64,000 nt of DNA. It comes from Candidatus Nitrososphaera evergladensis SR1. GTDB taxonomy: Archaea; Thermoproteota; Nitrososphaeria; Nitrososphaerales; Nitrososphaeraceae. The stretch spans positions 1,302,001 to 1,366,000 of the forward strand of contig NZ_CP007174.1 in the NCBI RefSeq assembly GCF_000730285.1, in the 5' to 3' direction. Below the pieces are notes generated by a model. The model was not told the origin of the DNA. It was given only the letters and a program-made list of their open reading frames with translations, and did no database searches. Below, in pieces: positions 34,279 through 43,948 of the stretch. The translations under genes and the position numbers were made by a program. Each line of letters opens with the position of its first letter. Within the stretch, counting starts at the first letter, position 1.

Positions 34279-36029
34279 CTATCCTATTTGCAGCCTTCTA
34301 AAGAATACGTCAGCATGATCTGTATGCCAATCAGTCTCCCATACCAAATAGATTTCAGAGTTATTGTTGTCCTTCTCGACTATTATTCCGCGGGGTCCCT
34401 CTGACACTCCTCCAGAATCTCCGCTAATTTTGAATGGTCCTGCAGCTGATTCATCTCCTGTATTTTTGTGCCATGAAAGTACGTCTGCGTCCGGAAATCT
34501 AGGCTTTTGTTCATCTTCTGGATGTGCAATATGCTTGGCTTTCAAAGCATATAGTCCTCTATCCGAGGGAAGCAATAGGATGTAGGTTGCGAAGGAAGAA
34601 ATTAGTCCTATATTCTTGCTATCCTCAAGTTTTGTCTGTTCATCAAAACTAATGCCTCCGTTACTGCTAGATCTAACAAAAACAGAACCGCTGTCACTTT
34701 CTTCGAACAGTTGGTGTATCTGCCGGGCGTCTTTTAGTGTTCCTTTTTTCATCATATCAAACAAGCCTTCCGCCAGGTTGTCCATGTTGACATATGCTAG
34801 ATGCATGCTGTTGCCGTCGGCGAGACCGCAAATGAAGAATGCGATCTGATTGGGCCGTTGACGCCAACATGGATGGGATCGCTAAATGTTCTTCCTGCAT
34901 CTATGCTTTTCACGAAAATCAGTGGCACATGGGGAGATGAAAATGGAGTCAGAAGTAACATCTTCTCTTCATCGCCATGACTCACTACCTCTAATAGAAG
35001 GTATAGAGAATCGTGCTGTTTAGCGGCTACTTTGGCTCTTGCGGAAATTATCTTGCTGCCTATGCCAGATACAGTTTTGCTCAGACCGGTTCTTTCCTGA
35101 AAAGTCTGGCCCTTGTCTGTGCTTGCAAAGATGCGGACTCTGGCATTGTCTGGATCTCTTCCTAAAGGGTTGACAATAACATATACATTCTCACCAATGG
35201 CGTGCAGCTCGGTTGGCGAAATTACGTACGGACCACCCTGACCGTCAATACTGGTGTCTAGAAGGCTGATTTTCTTTCCAAATGTCCTTCCACCATCGTT
35301 ACTTGCCCTGAGAAATACTCTGATTGAAAATCTGTATTTTGGGGCTCTTTCAAGGCTCTTTCTCATTTTTTCTTCCATGTATTTGGCAGCTTTGTCAATC
35401 TCACCTTCGCCAAAAGAAATACTCGTTGAGGTTTCTTCATCTTGTGGTTCCAGACGCGCTATTTCCAATATTTTTTTCCTTGTGGTCGATTCGACCCACA
35501 TTACATAGACGTTATTGTCATTTCCGGCAGCAATGTACGGAGTTACTGTATCGTACGTTTCAGAAGGCCGGCTGGGGCCAAAGTTCCTCAAATCATTACT
35601 GCCCTCGCTGCTACAAACTCCCGTCATTTCGTCGCTAACTATAATCGGTTCTTCAAATCTGTCACTGCTCTCTGAATTTCTTGTAAAGTAAACATCAAGT
35701 TTTTTCGGAGAGCTTTTGTCAACCCATGCCAAAAAGACCCTGTTTTCGTTCAAGGGTGAAAATGCTACCTGAGGGGGAAAGCTTCTGGGTTCCTTAAAGT
35801 CATGTAAAGTTATGACACCGCCAAAAGTCCTGCCATTATCTTTGCTTATCCTGTAGACAATGCTGGCGCTATTTTTCTGTCCTTTGATGTGTTCTACATT
35901 GCCATATATTCCCCTGGTCTTTTGCCATATTACATAGAGTGAGTTGCTCTTGTAGGAGAACGCCACAAAAGGCGATGTGGCGTAAAAGCTGCTATCATTG
36001 CTGATGCCGATAATTTCGCCAAAGTCCAA
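34279..36029 (-). pseudogene. BNR/Asp-box repeat (sialidase-like) protein gene, frameshifted and 5'-truncated
   Basis: Two minus-strand frames (36029-34797 and 34806-34279) overlap by 10 bp and together encode one beta-propeller protein. Asp-box repeats are seen as SKDNGRTFGG, SNDGGRTFGK, STDKGQTFQE and SIDAGRTFSD. The first frame reads FAVSP then stops soon after, whereas the adjacent frame reads ADGNSMHLAYVN. A single missing base near 34820 would rejoin them. The upstream end also lacks a signal peptide: the TTG start directly follows a stop, 46 bp from sdhB. Base composition is more AT-rich than the flanking sdh genes. It could be a decayed exported protein gene, or a sequencing error. 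Confidence 0.7.
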
Positions 36030-36075
36030 CTAGGCAAGTACGCAAAGGCTACTTTTGAAGTCTTTGGCAGGCCTG

Positions 36076-36918
36076 CTATTGCTTGCTTCTGTCCTTCAGC
36101 TCGGCTTTCTTTTTCTCGTTGCTTGAAAAGCCAAGCAGGTGCCCGCGCAAGAGCTGTATGCCAAGCGCAGGGTCGACTCCCTTTGGGCAGACGGTGCTGC
36201 ACGAGCCGGCAAAGTGGCACCTGAATATCCCGTGCCTATCGTCCACCTTGTCAAGGCGCTCCTTTGAGGCGTTGTCGCGGTTGTCTATGAAATAGCGGTA
36301 TGCCTGCGCAAGCGCCTGCGGGCCGGGAAACCTAGTGTCTGTCGCCACCGTCGGGCAGGCAGAATAGCACAGTCCGCACTTGATGCAGTACGAGAACTGC
36401 AGGAACTTGTCCACGTCGTCTGGGCTCTGCATAAACTCTGACATCCTGTTTACCTGCTTCGTGTCCATGTCTGCTTCGTCGTTGTGGATGTAGGGCTGCA
36501 TGTTCTTGTGGTGCGCAAAGAACTGCTCAAAGTCGGTGACAAGGTCGCGTATGTGCGGAAAGTTGGCAAGGGGCTCGACTGTTATCACGCCGCCTTCAAG
36601 CTCTGACACCTTGGTGTAGCAGGCAAGCCTTGGGATGCCGTTTATCTTCATGCCGCACGAGCCGCAGGAGGCCATCCTGCACGAGTAGCGGATGCCTATG
36701 CTGTGGTCCTGGTACTGCTTGGCGTACAAAAGTGCGTCAAGGACGGTTGTGGATCTTTGCACGGGCACCTCAAAGAGGTCGTACTTCGTGCGCTCGCCGG
36801 CGGCCCTGTTACCCCTGAGCACCTTTAACGTAATAGACGTCCTCTGGATCTCTCTGTGCTTGTGGTGTCCTTCTGCGCGCTTTTTGTCAAGGCGTTCGAT
36901 TTTTTCTATTGTCTCCAT
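36076..36918 (-). CDS. sdhB: Succinate dehydrogenase iron-sulfur subunit
   Basis: This 280-residue subunit carries a plant-type [2Fe-2S] domain (RYSCRMASCGSCGMKINGIPRLAC) and a bacterial ferredoxin domain. The latter has YCIKCGLCYSACPTV and CHFAGSCSTVCPKGVDP, ligating [4Fe-4S] and [3Fe-4S] clusters. It links the flavin site to the membrane anchor. It is last of the sdhA-sdhC-sdhD-sdhB run, 9 bp after sdhD. Confidence 0.95.
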   Translation of the reverse strand: METIEKIERLDKKRAEGHHKHREIQRTSITLKVLRGNRAAGERTKYDLFEVPVQRSTTVLDALLYAKQYQDHSIGIRYSCRMASCGSCGMKINGIPRLACYTKVSELEGGVITVEPLANFPHIRDLVTDFEQFFAHHKNMQPYIHNDEADMDTKQVNRMSEFMQSPDDVDKFLQFSYCIKCGLCYSACPTVATDTRFPGPQALAQAYRYFIDNRDNASKERLDKVDDRHGIFRCHFAGSCSTVCPKGVDPALGIQLLRGHLLGFSSNEKKKAELKDRSKQ

Positions 36919-36927
36919 TTATTGTCA

Positions 36928-37278
36928 TCATCCTAGTGAAAACCCGTTTACCACAATTATGGTCCTGGTCCCGTACGCCACTATCCCAATCATCGCTGCT
37001 ATCGTGACCGCAGTAACCATGCCTTCCCAGTTCTTGCTCTGCCTCATTTCAAGCAGGATGATTCGCAGGCCGTTAAAGCCGTGGATCGCTATCAACACCA
37101 GTATAGATTCCAAAAGCATGATGTACGGGACGTTGTGGTAGTTTGCTATCACGTTTGCGTACTCTAGGCTGAGCCCGTAGGGCATCACGAGGCGCATCAT
37201 GATGTGCACTGCGACTACGAATATTGCGGCAATGCCCGTGATGTAGTGGATTTTCATTATCTCGCTTTCTTTGAGCAA
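36928..37278 (-). CDS. sdhD: Succinate dehydrogenase membrane anchor subunit
   Basis: The 116 residues hold three membrane helices (about 13-30, 50-70 and 88-108) with histidines near helix ends (IHYITG, VAVHIMMRL, AIHGFNGL) that could bind haem or quinone. The start is TTG at 37278 or ATG at 37257. The gene lies between sdhC and sdhB with gaps under 10 bp, so identity rests on position and topology. Confidence 0.82.
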   Translation of the reverse strand: MLKESEIMKIHYITGIAAIFVVAVHIMMRLVMPYGLSLEYANVIANYHNVPYIMLLESILVLIAIHGFNGLRIILLEMRQSKNWEGMVTAVTIAAMIGIVAYGTRTIIVVNGFSLG

Positions 37279-37284
37279 TTTTTA

Positions 37285-37737
37285 TCATTCGCCTCCAAAC
37301 AGCACCGATGCGCCGTACAGCATTGCCACTGCCGCCAGTATCAGCGCTATCCATATTCCGGATTTCTGCCTGTAGTTGAGCGACACTGCGTCGTATGGGT
37401 AGTCCGGCCTCCCCGGCTTGCCGAGGCCCTTGCCTCCGTGCGTGAATATCAGCCGTATCCCGTTAGCGGAATGGAAAGTGCTCATGCCTATTACAAGTAT
37501 CAGTATCATGTGGCCAAGAGGAGTCTGTGTGAGGTCCAACATCGCGTTCCACGCGTCAATGCCTCCTGTGAGGTTGCTGGTCTCGTAGATGTGGCCTATG
37601 AAGTACGCAAGCAGGCCGACGCCTGTCAGCCTCTGCAGCCAGTACGAGACGCGCTCCCACCCGTACCTTGACGGGTTGAGCCATCCCGCAATCCCTTCGC
37701 GGTTGTCGCGGTCGGCCGGTGATGATGAAGTCTCCAT
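37285..37737 (-). CDS. sdhC: Succinate dehydrogenase cytochrome b556 subunit
   Basis: Three transmembrane helices follow a conserved start region (GWLNPSRYGWERVSYWLQRLTGVGLLAYFIGHIYE). The His in this first helix, and the motif FHSANGIRLIFTH with its His-x-x-x-Gly-x-R, are typical haem-b and quinone contacts of this family. The start METSSS at 37737 is chosen because it directly follows the sdhA stop. An upstream ATG would overlap sdhA. Confidence 0.88.
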   Translation of the reverse strand: METSSSPADRDNREGIAGWLNPSRYGWERVSYWLQRLTGVGLLAYFIGHIYETSNLTGGIDAWNAMLDLTQTPLGHMILILVIGMSTFHSANGIRLIFTHGGKGLGKPGRPDYPYDAVSLNYRQKSGIWIALILAAVAMLYGASVLFGGE

Positions 37738-37738
37738 A

Positions 37739-39451
37739 TCAGTATTTCCTCTCCACTGGCGCATAGCGCGTAAAGGTCACCGGGTGCCAAGCCATCCTGG
37801 GGCCATCCGGCGTATGATAAGCAAGAGTGTGGTTTAAGAAGTTGGTGTCGTCGCGGTTTGGATAGTCCGTCCTTGCGTGCGCCCCGCGGGATTCTTTGCG
37901 GTTGAGCGCCCCTACGAGTACCACCTCCGCTGTGCGGAGCATCGAGTCCGTCTCCATGACGTTTACAAAGTTGGTGTTGTATTCCTTGGCCTTGTCGTCG
38001 ACGTGCTTCCACATCGCCGCCTTTAGCTCGCGCACCTTTTTCAGGGCAGACGACAGCCCCTCCTCGTTCCTAAAGACGTACGCCTTGTCGTCCATCGTGT
38101 CCGTCAATTCTTTGCGCACCTGGTACGGGTTTACGCTTCCAGACCCGCGGAACAGGCCGTCGTAGATGCGCTTTTCCTCGTCTGCTACCTGCGCCTGCGA
38201 AATTTCAATTGACTTTGACTTGCGCGCAGATGCGTACTGCGCGGCAAGCTCGCCCGTTATCCTGCCCCACACTATGCACTCTGAAGTGGAATTGGCGCCA
38301 AGGCGGTTTGCGCCGTGCGTGCTGTTGCATGCTGCCTCGCCGGCGGTCCATAATCCCGGCAGTTCCGTTGCGCCGTCAATGTTGGCGTGGATGCCTCCCA
38401 TCATGTAGTGGCACACCGGCCTTACCTCTATAGGCTCGTCGATGATGTCGACTCCGGAGAACTTTATCCCTATTTCGCGGATGCCTGCCAGGACCTCCTT
38501 GATGCGCTCGTCGCCAAGGTGGGTCAGGTCAAGTTTCAGGCAGTCAAATCCTGTCTCGTGCTTGAATCCCCTGCCCTCCTGTATCTCCCTTATCATGGAG
38601 CGCGACACCACGTCACGGGGAGCCAGCTCCATCTTGCCGGGCGCGTACTTGGTCATGAATCGCTCGCCCTTGCTATTTATCAGATAGCCACCCTCGCCCC
38701 TTGCCCCTTCCGTGATGAGGATGCCTGACGGCATGATGCCCGTCGGGTGGAACTGCACAAACTCCATGTCCTTCATGGCAAGGCCGGCGCGAAACGCCAT
38801 GTCGATGCCGTCAGGGGTTGACGAAAACGCATACGTGGAAAAGCTATATATCCTGCCTGCTCCGCCCGTGCATATGATGCCTGCCGGCGCCTTGAAGATT
38901 GTAAAGTTGCCCGTCTTTATTTCAATGGCAGTGATTCCTTGGAAAGCCGAGTCGCGCAGTATCGACGTGCAGAACCACTCGTTGTAAAAGTGGATGTTGC
39001 CGTGCTTTAGACAGGTATCATACAGCGTCTGCATCTCGTAAAAGCCGACCTTGTCCTGCGCAAAAGTCGCGCGTGGAAACGAGTATCCGCCGAACTTGCG
39101 TTGCGCGATCCTGCCGTCCTTGCGCCTTGACCACGGCATCCCCCAGTGGTCTAATTGATAAACCTCAAACGGCATGTTGCGGACGAGGCGCTCTGCCACG
39201 TCCTGGTCTGCAAGAAAGTCGCTTCCCTTTACCGTGTCATATATGTGGGATTCTTGGTTGTCGCCTTCCTCTTCGTACAGGACGGCCGCAGTCCCGCCTT
39301 CTGCGGAGACAGAGTGGGAGCGCATGACCTGCACCTTGGAAATGACTCCGATGCTCAGATTCTTGTCAGTGGCGGCGGCTGCAATTGCAGCGCGCAGGCC
39401 CGCAAGCCCCGAGCCGATTATGAGGACATCGTGCGATATCGTGTCAACCAA
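37739..39451 (-). CDS. sdhA: Succinate dehydrogenase flavoprotein subunit
   Basis: The 570-residue catalytic subunit oxidises succinate to fumarate. The FAD-binding start DVLIIGSGLAGLRAAIAAA is clear. HSVSAEGGTAAVL contains the His that carries covalent FAD in the family. VQFHPTGIMPSGILITEGARGEGG and HGANRLGANSTSECIVWG complete the active site. The start is TTG at 39451. It heads the sdhACDB operon. Confidence 0.95.
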   Translation of the reverse strand: MVDTISHDVLIIGSGLAGLRAAIAAAATDKNLSIGVISKVQVMRSHSVSAEGGTAAVLYEEEGDNQESHIYDTVKGSDFLADQDVAERLVRNMPFEVYQLDHWGMPWSRRKDGRIAQRKFGGYSFPRATFAQDKVGFYEMQTLYDTCLKHGNIHFYNEWFCTSILRDSAFQGITAIEIKTGNFTIFKAPAGIICTGGAGRIYSFSTYAFSSTPDGIDMAFRAGLAMKDMEFVQFHPTGIMPSGILITEGARGEGGYLINSKGERFMTKYAPGKMELAPRDVVSRSMIREIQEGRGFKHETGFDCLKLDLTHLGDERIKEVLAGIREIGIKFSGVDIIDEPIEVRPVCHYMMGGIHANIDGATELPGLWTAGEAACNSTHGANRLGANSTSECIVWGRITGELAAQYASARKSKSIEISQAQVADEEKRIYDGLFRGSGSVNPYQVRKELTDTMDDKAYVFRNEEGLSSALKKVRELKAAMWKHVDDKAKEYNTNFVNVMETDSMLRTAEVVLVGALNRKESRGAHARTDYPNRDDTNFLNHTLAYHTPDGPRMAWHPVTFTRYAPVERKY

Positions 39452-39650
39452 ATTCCGGGCAGCCCTTCTTACCGGGATTTACATTCTCTTAAATATCTTT
39501 GTGACTATATTTCTGTGAGCAATAATAAGCAGCCGCGTTTATTCTAACCAACAAGAGAACGTCGACAAGTGACTTAACGCCTGATTATGAGCAATCACAC
39601 ACGGTCTTGAAGCGGCATTAATAGGCCACTGTTGCGTACAGGAGGGCGTA

Positions 39651-40037
39651 TTGGGGAAGAAGGCCTTTGACATCTTTGTTTCGGCGCTGGTGATGTTCTT
39701 TTTCGCCGGCTACCTGAACATACATTCAGACCTCATCGGCCTGCACGAGCCCCCGATACCTGTCACAAAAGAGGTGGAGGAGTTCTGGGACCTCTTTTCG
39801 TGGGCCGTCTTTGGCGTGCTTGCCTTTGACATCGCTCTGAAATACAGGCAGGTTCGTGACCCAAAACTGTTTGTCAAAAAGCACTGGCTTGATATCCTCA
39901 TGCTGTGCCTGATGCCCCTCTTTGCAGGCTTTAAAGCTGCAAAATTCTCGATAAAGCTGGTCAAGGGATTGAAGATGGCAAAGTCCGGATTCAAGGCCGC
40001 GCACGGCGCAAAAAAGATCGGCAAGGCGAAACACTAA
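39651..40037 (+). CDS. Membrane protein with basic C-terminal tail (128 aa)
   Basis: TTG-started. Helices at about 6-24, 45-62 and 80-95 are followed by a Lys/Gly/Ala-rich tail (LVKGLKMAKSGFKAAHGAKKIGKAKH). The layout WDLFSWAVFGVLAFDIALKYR resembles the voltage-sensor-like first helices of small ion-channel relatives, but no channel filter is present. Function unknown. Confidence 0.55.
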   Translation: MGKKAFDIFVSALVMFFFAGYLNIHSDLIGLHEPPIPVTKEVEEFWDLFSWAVFGVLAFDIALKYRQVRDPKLFVKKHWLDILMLCLMPLFAGFKAAKFSIKLVKGLKMAKSGFKAAHGAKKIGKAKH

Positions 40038-40085
40038 CCACAACCCTTATTATTTGTTGCAACCGGATCCATCTCGCCCACACAT

Positions 40086-40448
40086 ATGTTTGAGGACTGG
40101 ATAAGCGCTCCAGCAATAGCCCTTGCGGTAGCCTACTCGTGGCTCGCGCACAACCTTGGCGAGCCCTTTGCGGCATTTGCAAAGGATTTCCAGTTTGCGG
40201 CAATATGCACGATAACCATCATCTTTATCATGGCAAGCATGTTCATAATGCTCCGGGAGGCAAAGAAGAAGCTCCCAAAATCGTACGTGGTAGAGATAAT
40301 CGACGTCTATGGCGACAAGGTGTCAATAGACGGCGTCAGGCAGACTTTTGCGACGTACGACGCCGCCGAAAGCTATGCTCGCATGTACAGGCAGAACTTT
40401 TCACAGTACCGCTTCAAGGTAGTCGGCAGCCAAAAGGTTAATGCCTGA
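40086..40448 (+). CDS. Membrane protein with cytosolic alpha/beta domain (120 aa)
   Basis: Two N-terminal helices (about 9-27 and 36-57) precede a soluble domain of about 60 residues (SYVVEIIDVYGDKVSIDGVRQTFATYDAAESYARMYRQNFS...). No family is recognised. It follows the preceding membrane protein on the same strand after 48 bp with its own ATATGTTTG context. Confidence 0.55.
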   Translation: MFEDWISAPAIALAVAYSWLAHNLGEPFAAFAKDFQFAAICTITIIFIMASMFIMLREAKKKLPKSYVVEIIDVYGDKVSIDGVRQTFATYDAAESYARMYRQNFSQYRFKVVGSQKVNA

Positions 40449-40589
40449 GAAGCAGAGCCTGCCTTGGCTGGTTGCTGTCGCTGTCTGCATCGTGAATGCA
40501 AGACAAACGAGGCGTATTACCAAGCTTTCCGAAGTCTCGTCAAAACTTTTTAAAAAAATCACTGCGGGTACCAAGGATGATCTAGCACA

Positions 40590-40832
40590 ATGATAAGAAG
40601 AAGAACAAGTGCCAGCGACGTTATCTCCACGCGGACTTTTAGGAATTGCTCATTTTGTGGAAGTCCGATTCCTGCTGGGACAGGCCTGATGCATGTCAGA
40701 AATGACGGTAGGATACTGTGGACATGCTCGGATAAATGCAAGAAGAACCTGTTTGTACTTCGCCGGGACGCAAGGAAGCTAAAGTGGACTGAAAGGTACG
40801 TAAAAGGGGGAGCGCAGGTAAAGAAAAAGTAG
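40590..40832 (+). CDS. rpl24e: Ribosomal protein eL24 (L24e)
   Basis: The 80-residue product has the eL24 zinc site, CSFCGSPIPAGTG and CSDKCKKNLF, and the conserved helix VLRRDARKLKWTERY. It is a component of the archaeal large ribosomal subunit. The N-terminus is about 17 residues longer than the minimal family core. The ATG at 40590 is kept because no closer start codon lies before FRNCSFCG. Confidence 0.9.
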   Translation: MIRRRTSASDVISTRTFRNCSFCGSPIPAGTGLMHVRNDGRILWTCSDKCKKNLFVLRRDARKLKWTERYVKGGAQVKKK

Positions 40833-41084
40833 CAGTTTGCTTGCTTGTGAAGAAGGCAGGCATCCCGTCGGGGCCAAGTCTCCAAAAGGTGGTGTCCATC
40901 CTATGATGACTGGCGTACATGTATGCCACCTCGACTGCTTCTACTCCTTCCCACAACAATACAAGCGCGCGAATAATGCTGCAAATGTTTCGCCTGTTCT
41001 ATGACGATGCGCTGGTTAGTGCGATGCAAAACTACTACTGGATAAACGGCATCTCTGCCTTGGCGTAGTGTACGTCCTTGTCCT
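40833..41084. other. Intergenic region without a supported gene
   Basis: Frames on both strands are short. The minus frame starting at 40959 runs antisense through most of the L24e gene and is discounted. A 30-codon plus frame from 40976 (MLQMFRLFYDDALVS...) has no supporting promoter. Nothing else is recognised. Confidence 0.35.
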
Positions 41085-41216
41085 CTATTCTCTGGAAAGG
41101 GTTTGTTTCTCCTTCTTTGCCCTCTCCTCTTCTATTTCTTCAGCAGGCGTTTCTGGTGCCTTGGTTATTAGCTCTCGGCGGCTGTCGCTTCCATTCTCGG
41201 GACGTTCTTCAGACAT
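41085..41216 (-). CDS. Possible small charged protein (43 aa)
   Basis: From the internal ATG the product is Glu/Lys/Arg-rich (EERPENGSDSRRELITKAPETP...). The frame is open to 41294 but the N-terminal part looks non-coding. The charge pattern is typical of disordered archaeal proteins. Support is weak. Confidence 0.3.
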   Translation of the reverse strand: MSEERPENGSDSRRELITKAPETPAEEIEEERAKKEKQTLSRE

Positions 41217-41294
41217 GCTCTCACTCTTCTTTGTCCCATACAAACTACTTTTTTGTTGCGGCAAGGAGCAAGCAGTCGATGCAAACTGACGCAC

Positions 41295-41597
41295 GCCTGA
41301 TGCGTATTTGCTTGCTTGGCTGTTTAGGGTTACAATACCGCTTAACAGAACTTCTTTAATGAAAGCTGCTTGAATAGACTGTTACTCTACGTAAAACAAC
41401 ACGTCCTGCAAGACAGCCTTGGTCCATCCCTGCCTGGATTCTTGCCGACGCGCCATCCTAGTGACCTACAGGGATGGGCCGCAGGCTATGCAAGTAAAAA
41501 AGTCAAAACGACCGCGCCTTAATGTGGCAATGCCAATACCTTTGTGCAAACTGGAAACGTTAATAGTCGCTGTCTTGCTGGTGACCTTTAACTGGAC
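41295..41597. other. Intergenic region without a supported gene
   Basis: About 300 bp with mixed composition and no convincing frame. The 60-codon plus frame starting at 41419 is unlike protein and overlaps the promoter of the next gene. Confidence 0.35.
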
Positions 41598-41879
41598 ATG
41601 ACTGTTGACCTGTCGCAGTATTTGACAAATACGTTGAACCCAAAGGTGTTCCTTGCGCCAAACACTTCCGACCAGGAAGTGGTGGAAAAGGCAAAAAAGC
41701 TGCTTGTGCAGAACGGCCTGCGCGAGGACCTGATACAGGTAAACTATGACATGCAGCAGCTTGACGTGGGCGACCTGAACGTAAGCTACGACCCGCCAGA
41801 CCTAGTGGTGCGAGCGGTGTATGACAAAAAGCCTAGCGGAATCGTCAAGATGAAGAGCGTGGCTATGATAAAGCTCTGA
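41598..41879 (+). CDS. Conserved-looking hypothetical protein (93 aa)
   Basis: A soluble alpha/beta product with a helical first half (SDQEVVEKAKKLLVQNGL), then strands LNVSYDPPDLVVRAVYDKK and IVKMKSVAMIKL. No family recognised. TTAATAGTC at 41559-41567 lies about 30-38 bp before the ATG. Confidence 0.6.
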   Translation: MTVDLSQYLTNTLNPKVFLAPNTSDQEVVEKAKKLLVQNGLREDLIQVNYDMQQLDVGDLNVSYDPPDLVVRAVYDKKPSGIVKMKSVAMIKL

Positions 41880-41939
41880 ATATTTTCCAAGGAATCGATA
41901 GGTTACATGCGCACTTCAATGTTTGGCGACGTCAGCGTA

Positions 41940-42326
41940 CTACCACCCTTCTACCTGCAGTCCAGGCACCCTTTCAAAGTGCTTCTTGTTCCTGGTCAAT
42001 AATGTCTGCTTGTTTGCCAGGGCGATGCAGGCGATAAAGAGGTCGCGGTCTCCAATGGCGCTTGATTTGAGCTCGCTATAAAGCCTGCCCCACAGCAGCA
42101 CCGAATCTTCGTCGAGCACCAGTATTGAAAACTGTCGGAGGTAGTCGCGAGCGCTTTCAACGGCTCCCCTGGTTTTCGACCTGAATGTGCCTGCATAGTA
42201 TTCTGCGACATTGATGATCGTGGTGAACAAAAGTTCGCCGCTGTCTGAAAGCTCGGCGACCTTGGCGATGGCCTTCTCGTCGTTTCTGGCCAAGTCTATG
42301 AGGCAATCAGTGTCCAGGCAGGCCAC
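41940..42326 (-). CDS. vapC: VapC-type PIN-domain toxin ribonuclease
   Basis: The 128-residue PIN domain shows the acidic active-site residues: Asp in CLDTDCLIDLAR, Glu in VAEYYAG and Asp pair in AIGDRDLFIACIA. PIN toxins cut tRNA or rRNA when not held by their antitoxin. The gene starts 1 bp after the antitoxin stop, the standard VapBC layout. Confidence 0.9.
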   Translation of the reverse strand: MACLDTDCLIDLARNDEKAIAKVAELSDSGELLFTTIINVAEYYAGTFRSKTRGAVESARDYLRQFSILVLDEDSVLLWGRLYSELKSSAIGDRDLFIACIALANKQTLLTRNKKHFERVPGLQVEGW

Positions 42327-42327
42327 G

Positions 42328-42564
42328 CTAGATCTCCGGTACTGAGGCTTTGAAATTACGCCGTAACTCTTTATTGGCCTGTCTTATGCTTTCTGCCGTC
42401 TCGTCGTCCAGCGGCCTGTGATCCTGGAGGTAGGCCAGTATTCGGCGTGGGTCGCCGCGTGGGAAAATGCGGAGGATTACGTCGGAGAACGACTCGTTCT
42501 CTTTCTTTGCAGCCTTGAGCACCTTGTACGCCTCCTCGGAGATCGTTATGGTGATGCTTGGCAT
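42328..42564 (-). CDS. vapB: VapB-type antitoxin (DUF217-like)
   Basis: The 78-residue product opens with the DNA-binding pattern SITITISEEAYKVLKAAKKENESFSDVILRIF of the DUF217 antitoxin family and ends in a charged tail that should wrap the PIN toxin. The frame is open to 42636, but TTTAAAATTTAAAT at 42591-42604 is the likely promoter, giving a leaderless-type start at ATG 42564. Confidence 0.88.
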   Translation of the reverse strand: MPSITITISEEAYKVLKAAKKENESFSDVILRIFPRGDPRRILAYLQDHRPLDDETAESIRQANKELRRNFKASVPEI

Positions 42565-42607
42565 TGTATATAGTGCACTTATCATGCATTTAAATTTTAA
42601 ACTCTGC

Positions 42608-43882
42608 TTATAGCATCTTTGAAACTGCTTCTGCAATGCTTGAAATATCCTGCTTGGTTTCGGAGCCGTCCTTCATGGATTTTACAGTCACCTTGTTTTC
42701 TGCAAGCTCTGCCGGCGCGACGATGACTGTCACCGCAGCGCCCTTGGTGGACGCGTCGTCTAATTGCTTACGTAATGCCCTTCCAAGCATGTCATAGTCG
42801 GTTGCAATGCCTGCATTCCTTAATGTAGACGCGATTTCAAGCGCCCTTGCTTTTGCGTCGCTATTCGCGTACGCGACGTACGCAAGTGCCTTTGCAGTCG
42901 CTGTCTGAGACTTGTGTTTTTGCAGCGCAAGGACGATGCGCTCTATTCCGCCAGCCGCGCCGGTTGCGCCAATGTCCTTTCTTCCAAACGCGTCCGTGAG
43001 CCTGTCGTACCTGCCGCCGCCCACAAGCGCACCTCCCTCGCCAGAGGCGTCAAACACCTCAAAGACAATGCCCGAGTAATAATCAAGGCCCCTTACTATC
43101 CCGAGGTTTATCGTTGCGTTTGCCACGCCCCTTGAAGCAAGCGAGTCCATAAGGCCTGACAGTTTCTGCCACGCCTGCAAGCCTTTCACGTCAGCCTTTG
43201 CCATGACTTCACTTGCCAAGCCTGTCACCTTTGAAAAGTCAATCAGCGACTGCAGTTTTGCCGGCTCTATTGCGTCCTTGTATTCTGCCAGCACGCCCTG
43301 CGCGCCCTTTTTTGGCACCTTGTCGACGGCGCGAAACATTTCGAGCAACTTTTCTTCTTCGGTTATGCCAAGCACTTTTCTGATGTACTCTTCAACCAAT
43401 TGCCGGTCGTTTACCTGGATTGTGACGTCAAGCCCGAGTTTTTTGAAAAACGCCGACACGAATTCAATGACCTCTGCGTCGGATTCTTGCGAAAAGGGCC
43501 CGTACACTTCAATATCCCACTGGTGGAAATACCTGTAGCGCCCTGCCTGCGGCTCGTCGTAGCGCCATACGCCGGCAAAAGCCGCTATCTTGGCCGGCAT
43601 CTTCAGGTCGCGCCGTGAAGCGACATGGCGCGTAAGGCCAATCGTCAGGTCAAAGCGCAGGGCAACGTCGCGGTCGCCCTTGTCCTTGAACGCATAGATC
43701 TCGTTTGAAATGGAAGCGCCGCTCTTGGCCTCAAGCGTGGAGAGCATCTCAAGTGGCGAGGGCTCCATCATGCGAAAGTTGAACAGCCGCGCGGTTTCAA
43801 AGAATTTCTCCCGGACGAAGTTGATGCCTGCAAGGTCGTCGCTTTCAATGTCCCTCATGCCGCGGGGAAGTTCAAGCTTCAC
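42608..43882 (-). CDS. hisS: Histidyl-tRNA synthetase
   Basis: This class II synthetase (424 residues) has LPRGMRDIESDDLAGINFVREKF at the start. ALRFDLTIGLTRHVA and WRYDEPQAGRYRYFHQWDIEVYG give motif 2. The HisA box is GLDYYSGIVFEVFD, and motif 3 is GGGRYDRLTDAFG...AAGGIERIVLAL. A typical anticodon-binding domain ends the protein. The start is GTG. Confidence 0.95.
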   Translation of the reverse strand: MKLELPRGMRDIESDDLAGINFVREKFFETARLFNFRMMEPSPLEMLSTLEAKSGASISNEIYAFKDKGDRDVALRFDLTIGLTRHVASRRDLKMPAKIAAFAGVWRYDEPQAGRYRYFHQWDIEVYGPFSQESDAEVIEFVSAFFKKLGLDVTIQVNDRQLVEEYIRKVLGITEEEKLLEMFRAVDKVPKKGAQGVLAEYKDAIEPAKLQSLIDFSKVTGLASEVMAKADVKGLQAWQKLSGLMDSLASRGVANATINLGIVRGLDYYSGIVFEVFDASGEGGALVGGGRYDRLTDAFGRKDIGATGAAGGIERIVLALQKHKSQTATAKALAYVAYANSDAKARALEIASTLRNAGIATDYDMLGRALRKQLDDASTKGAAVTVIVAPAELAENKVTVKSMKDGSETKQDISSIAEAVSKML

Positions 43883-43948
43883 ACCAGTAGCACGAGGCTG
43901 TTGGCATTTAGATTTTGCGTTAGGTTGTTATAATATCTGCCAGCAAAA

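Noticed and set aside
40696-40959. 87-codon minus-strand frame with protein-like N-terminal half
   Set aside because: Its second half is antisense to ribosomal protein eL24; no promoter or motif supports the first half.
41940-42564. VapBC as evidence of a mobile island
   Set aside because: Base composition matches the flanking hisS gene, and toxin-antitoxin pairs of this type are common in archaeal chromosomes.
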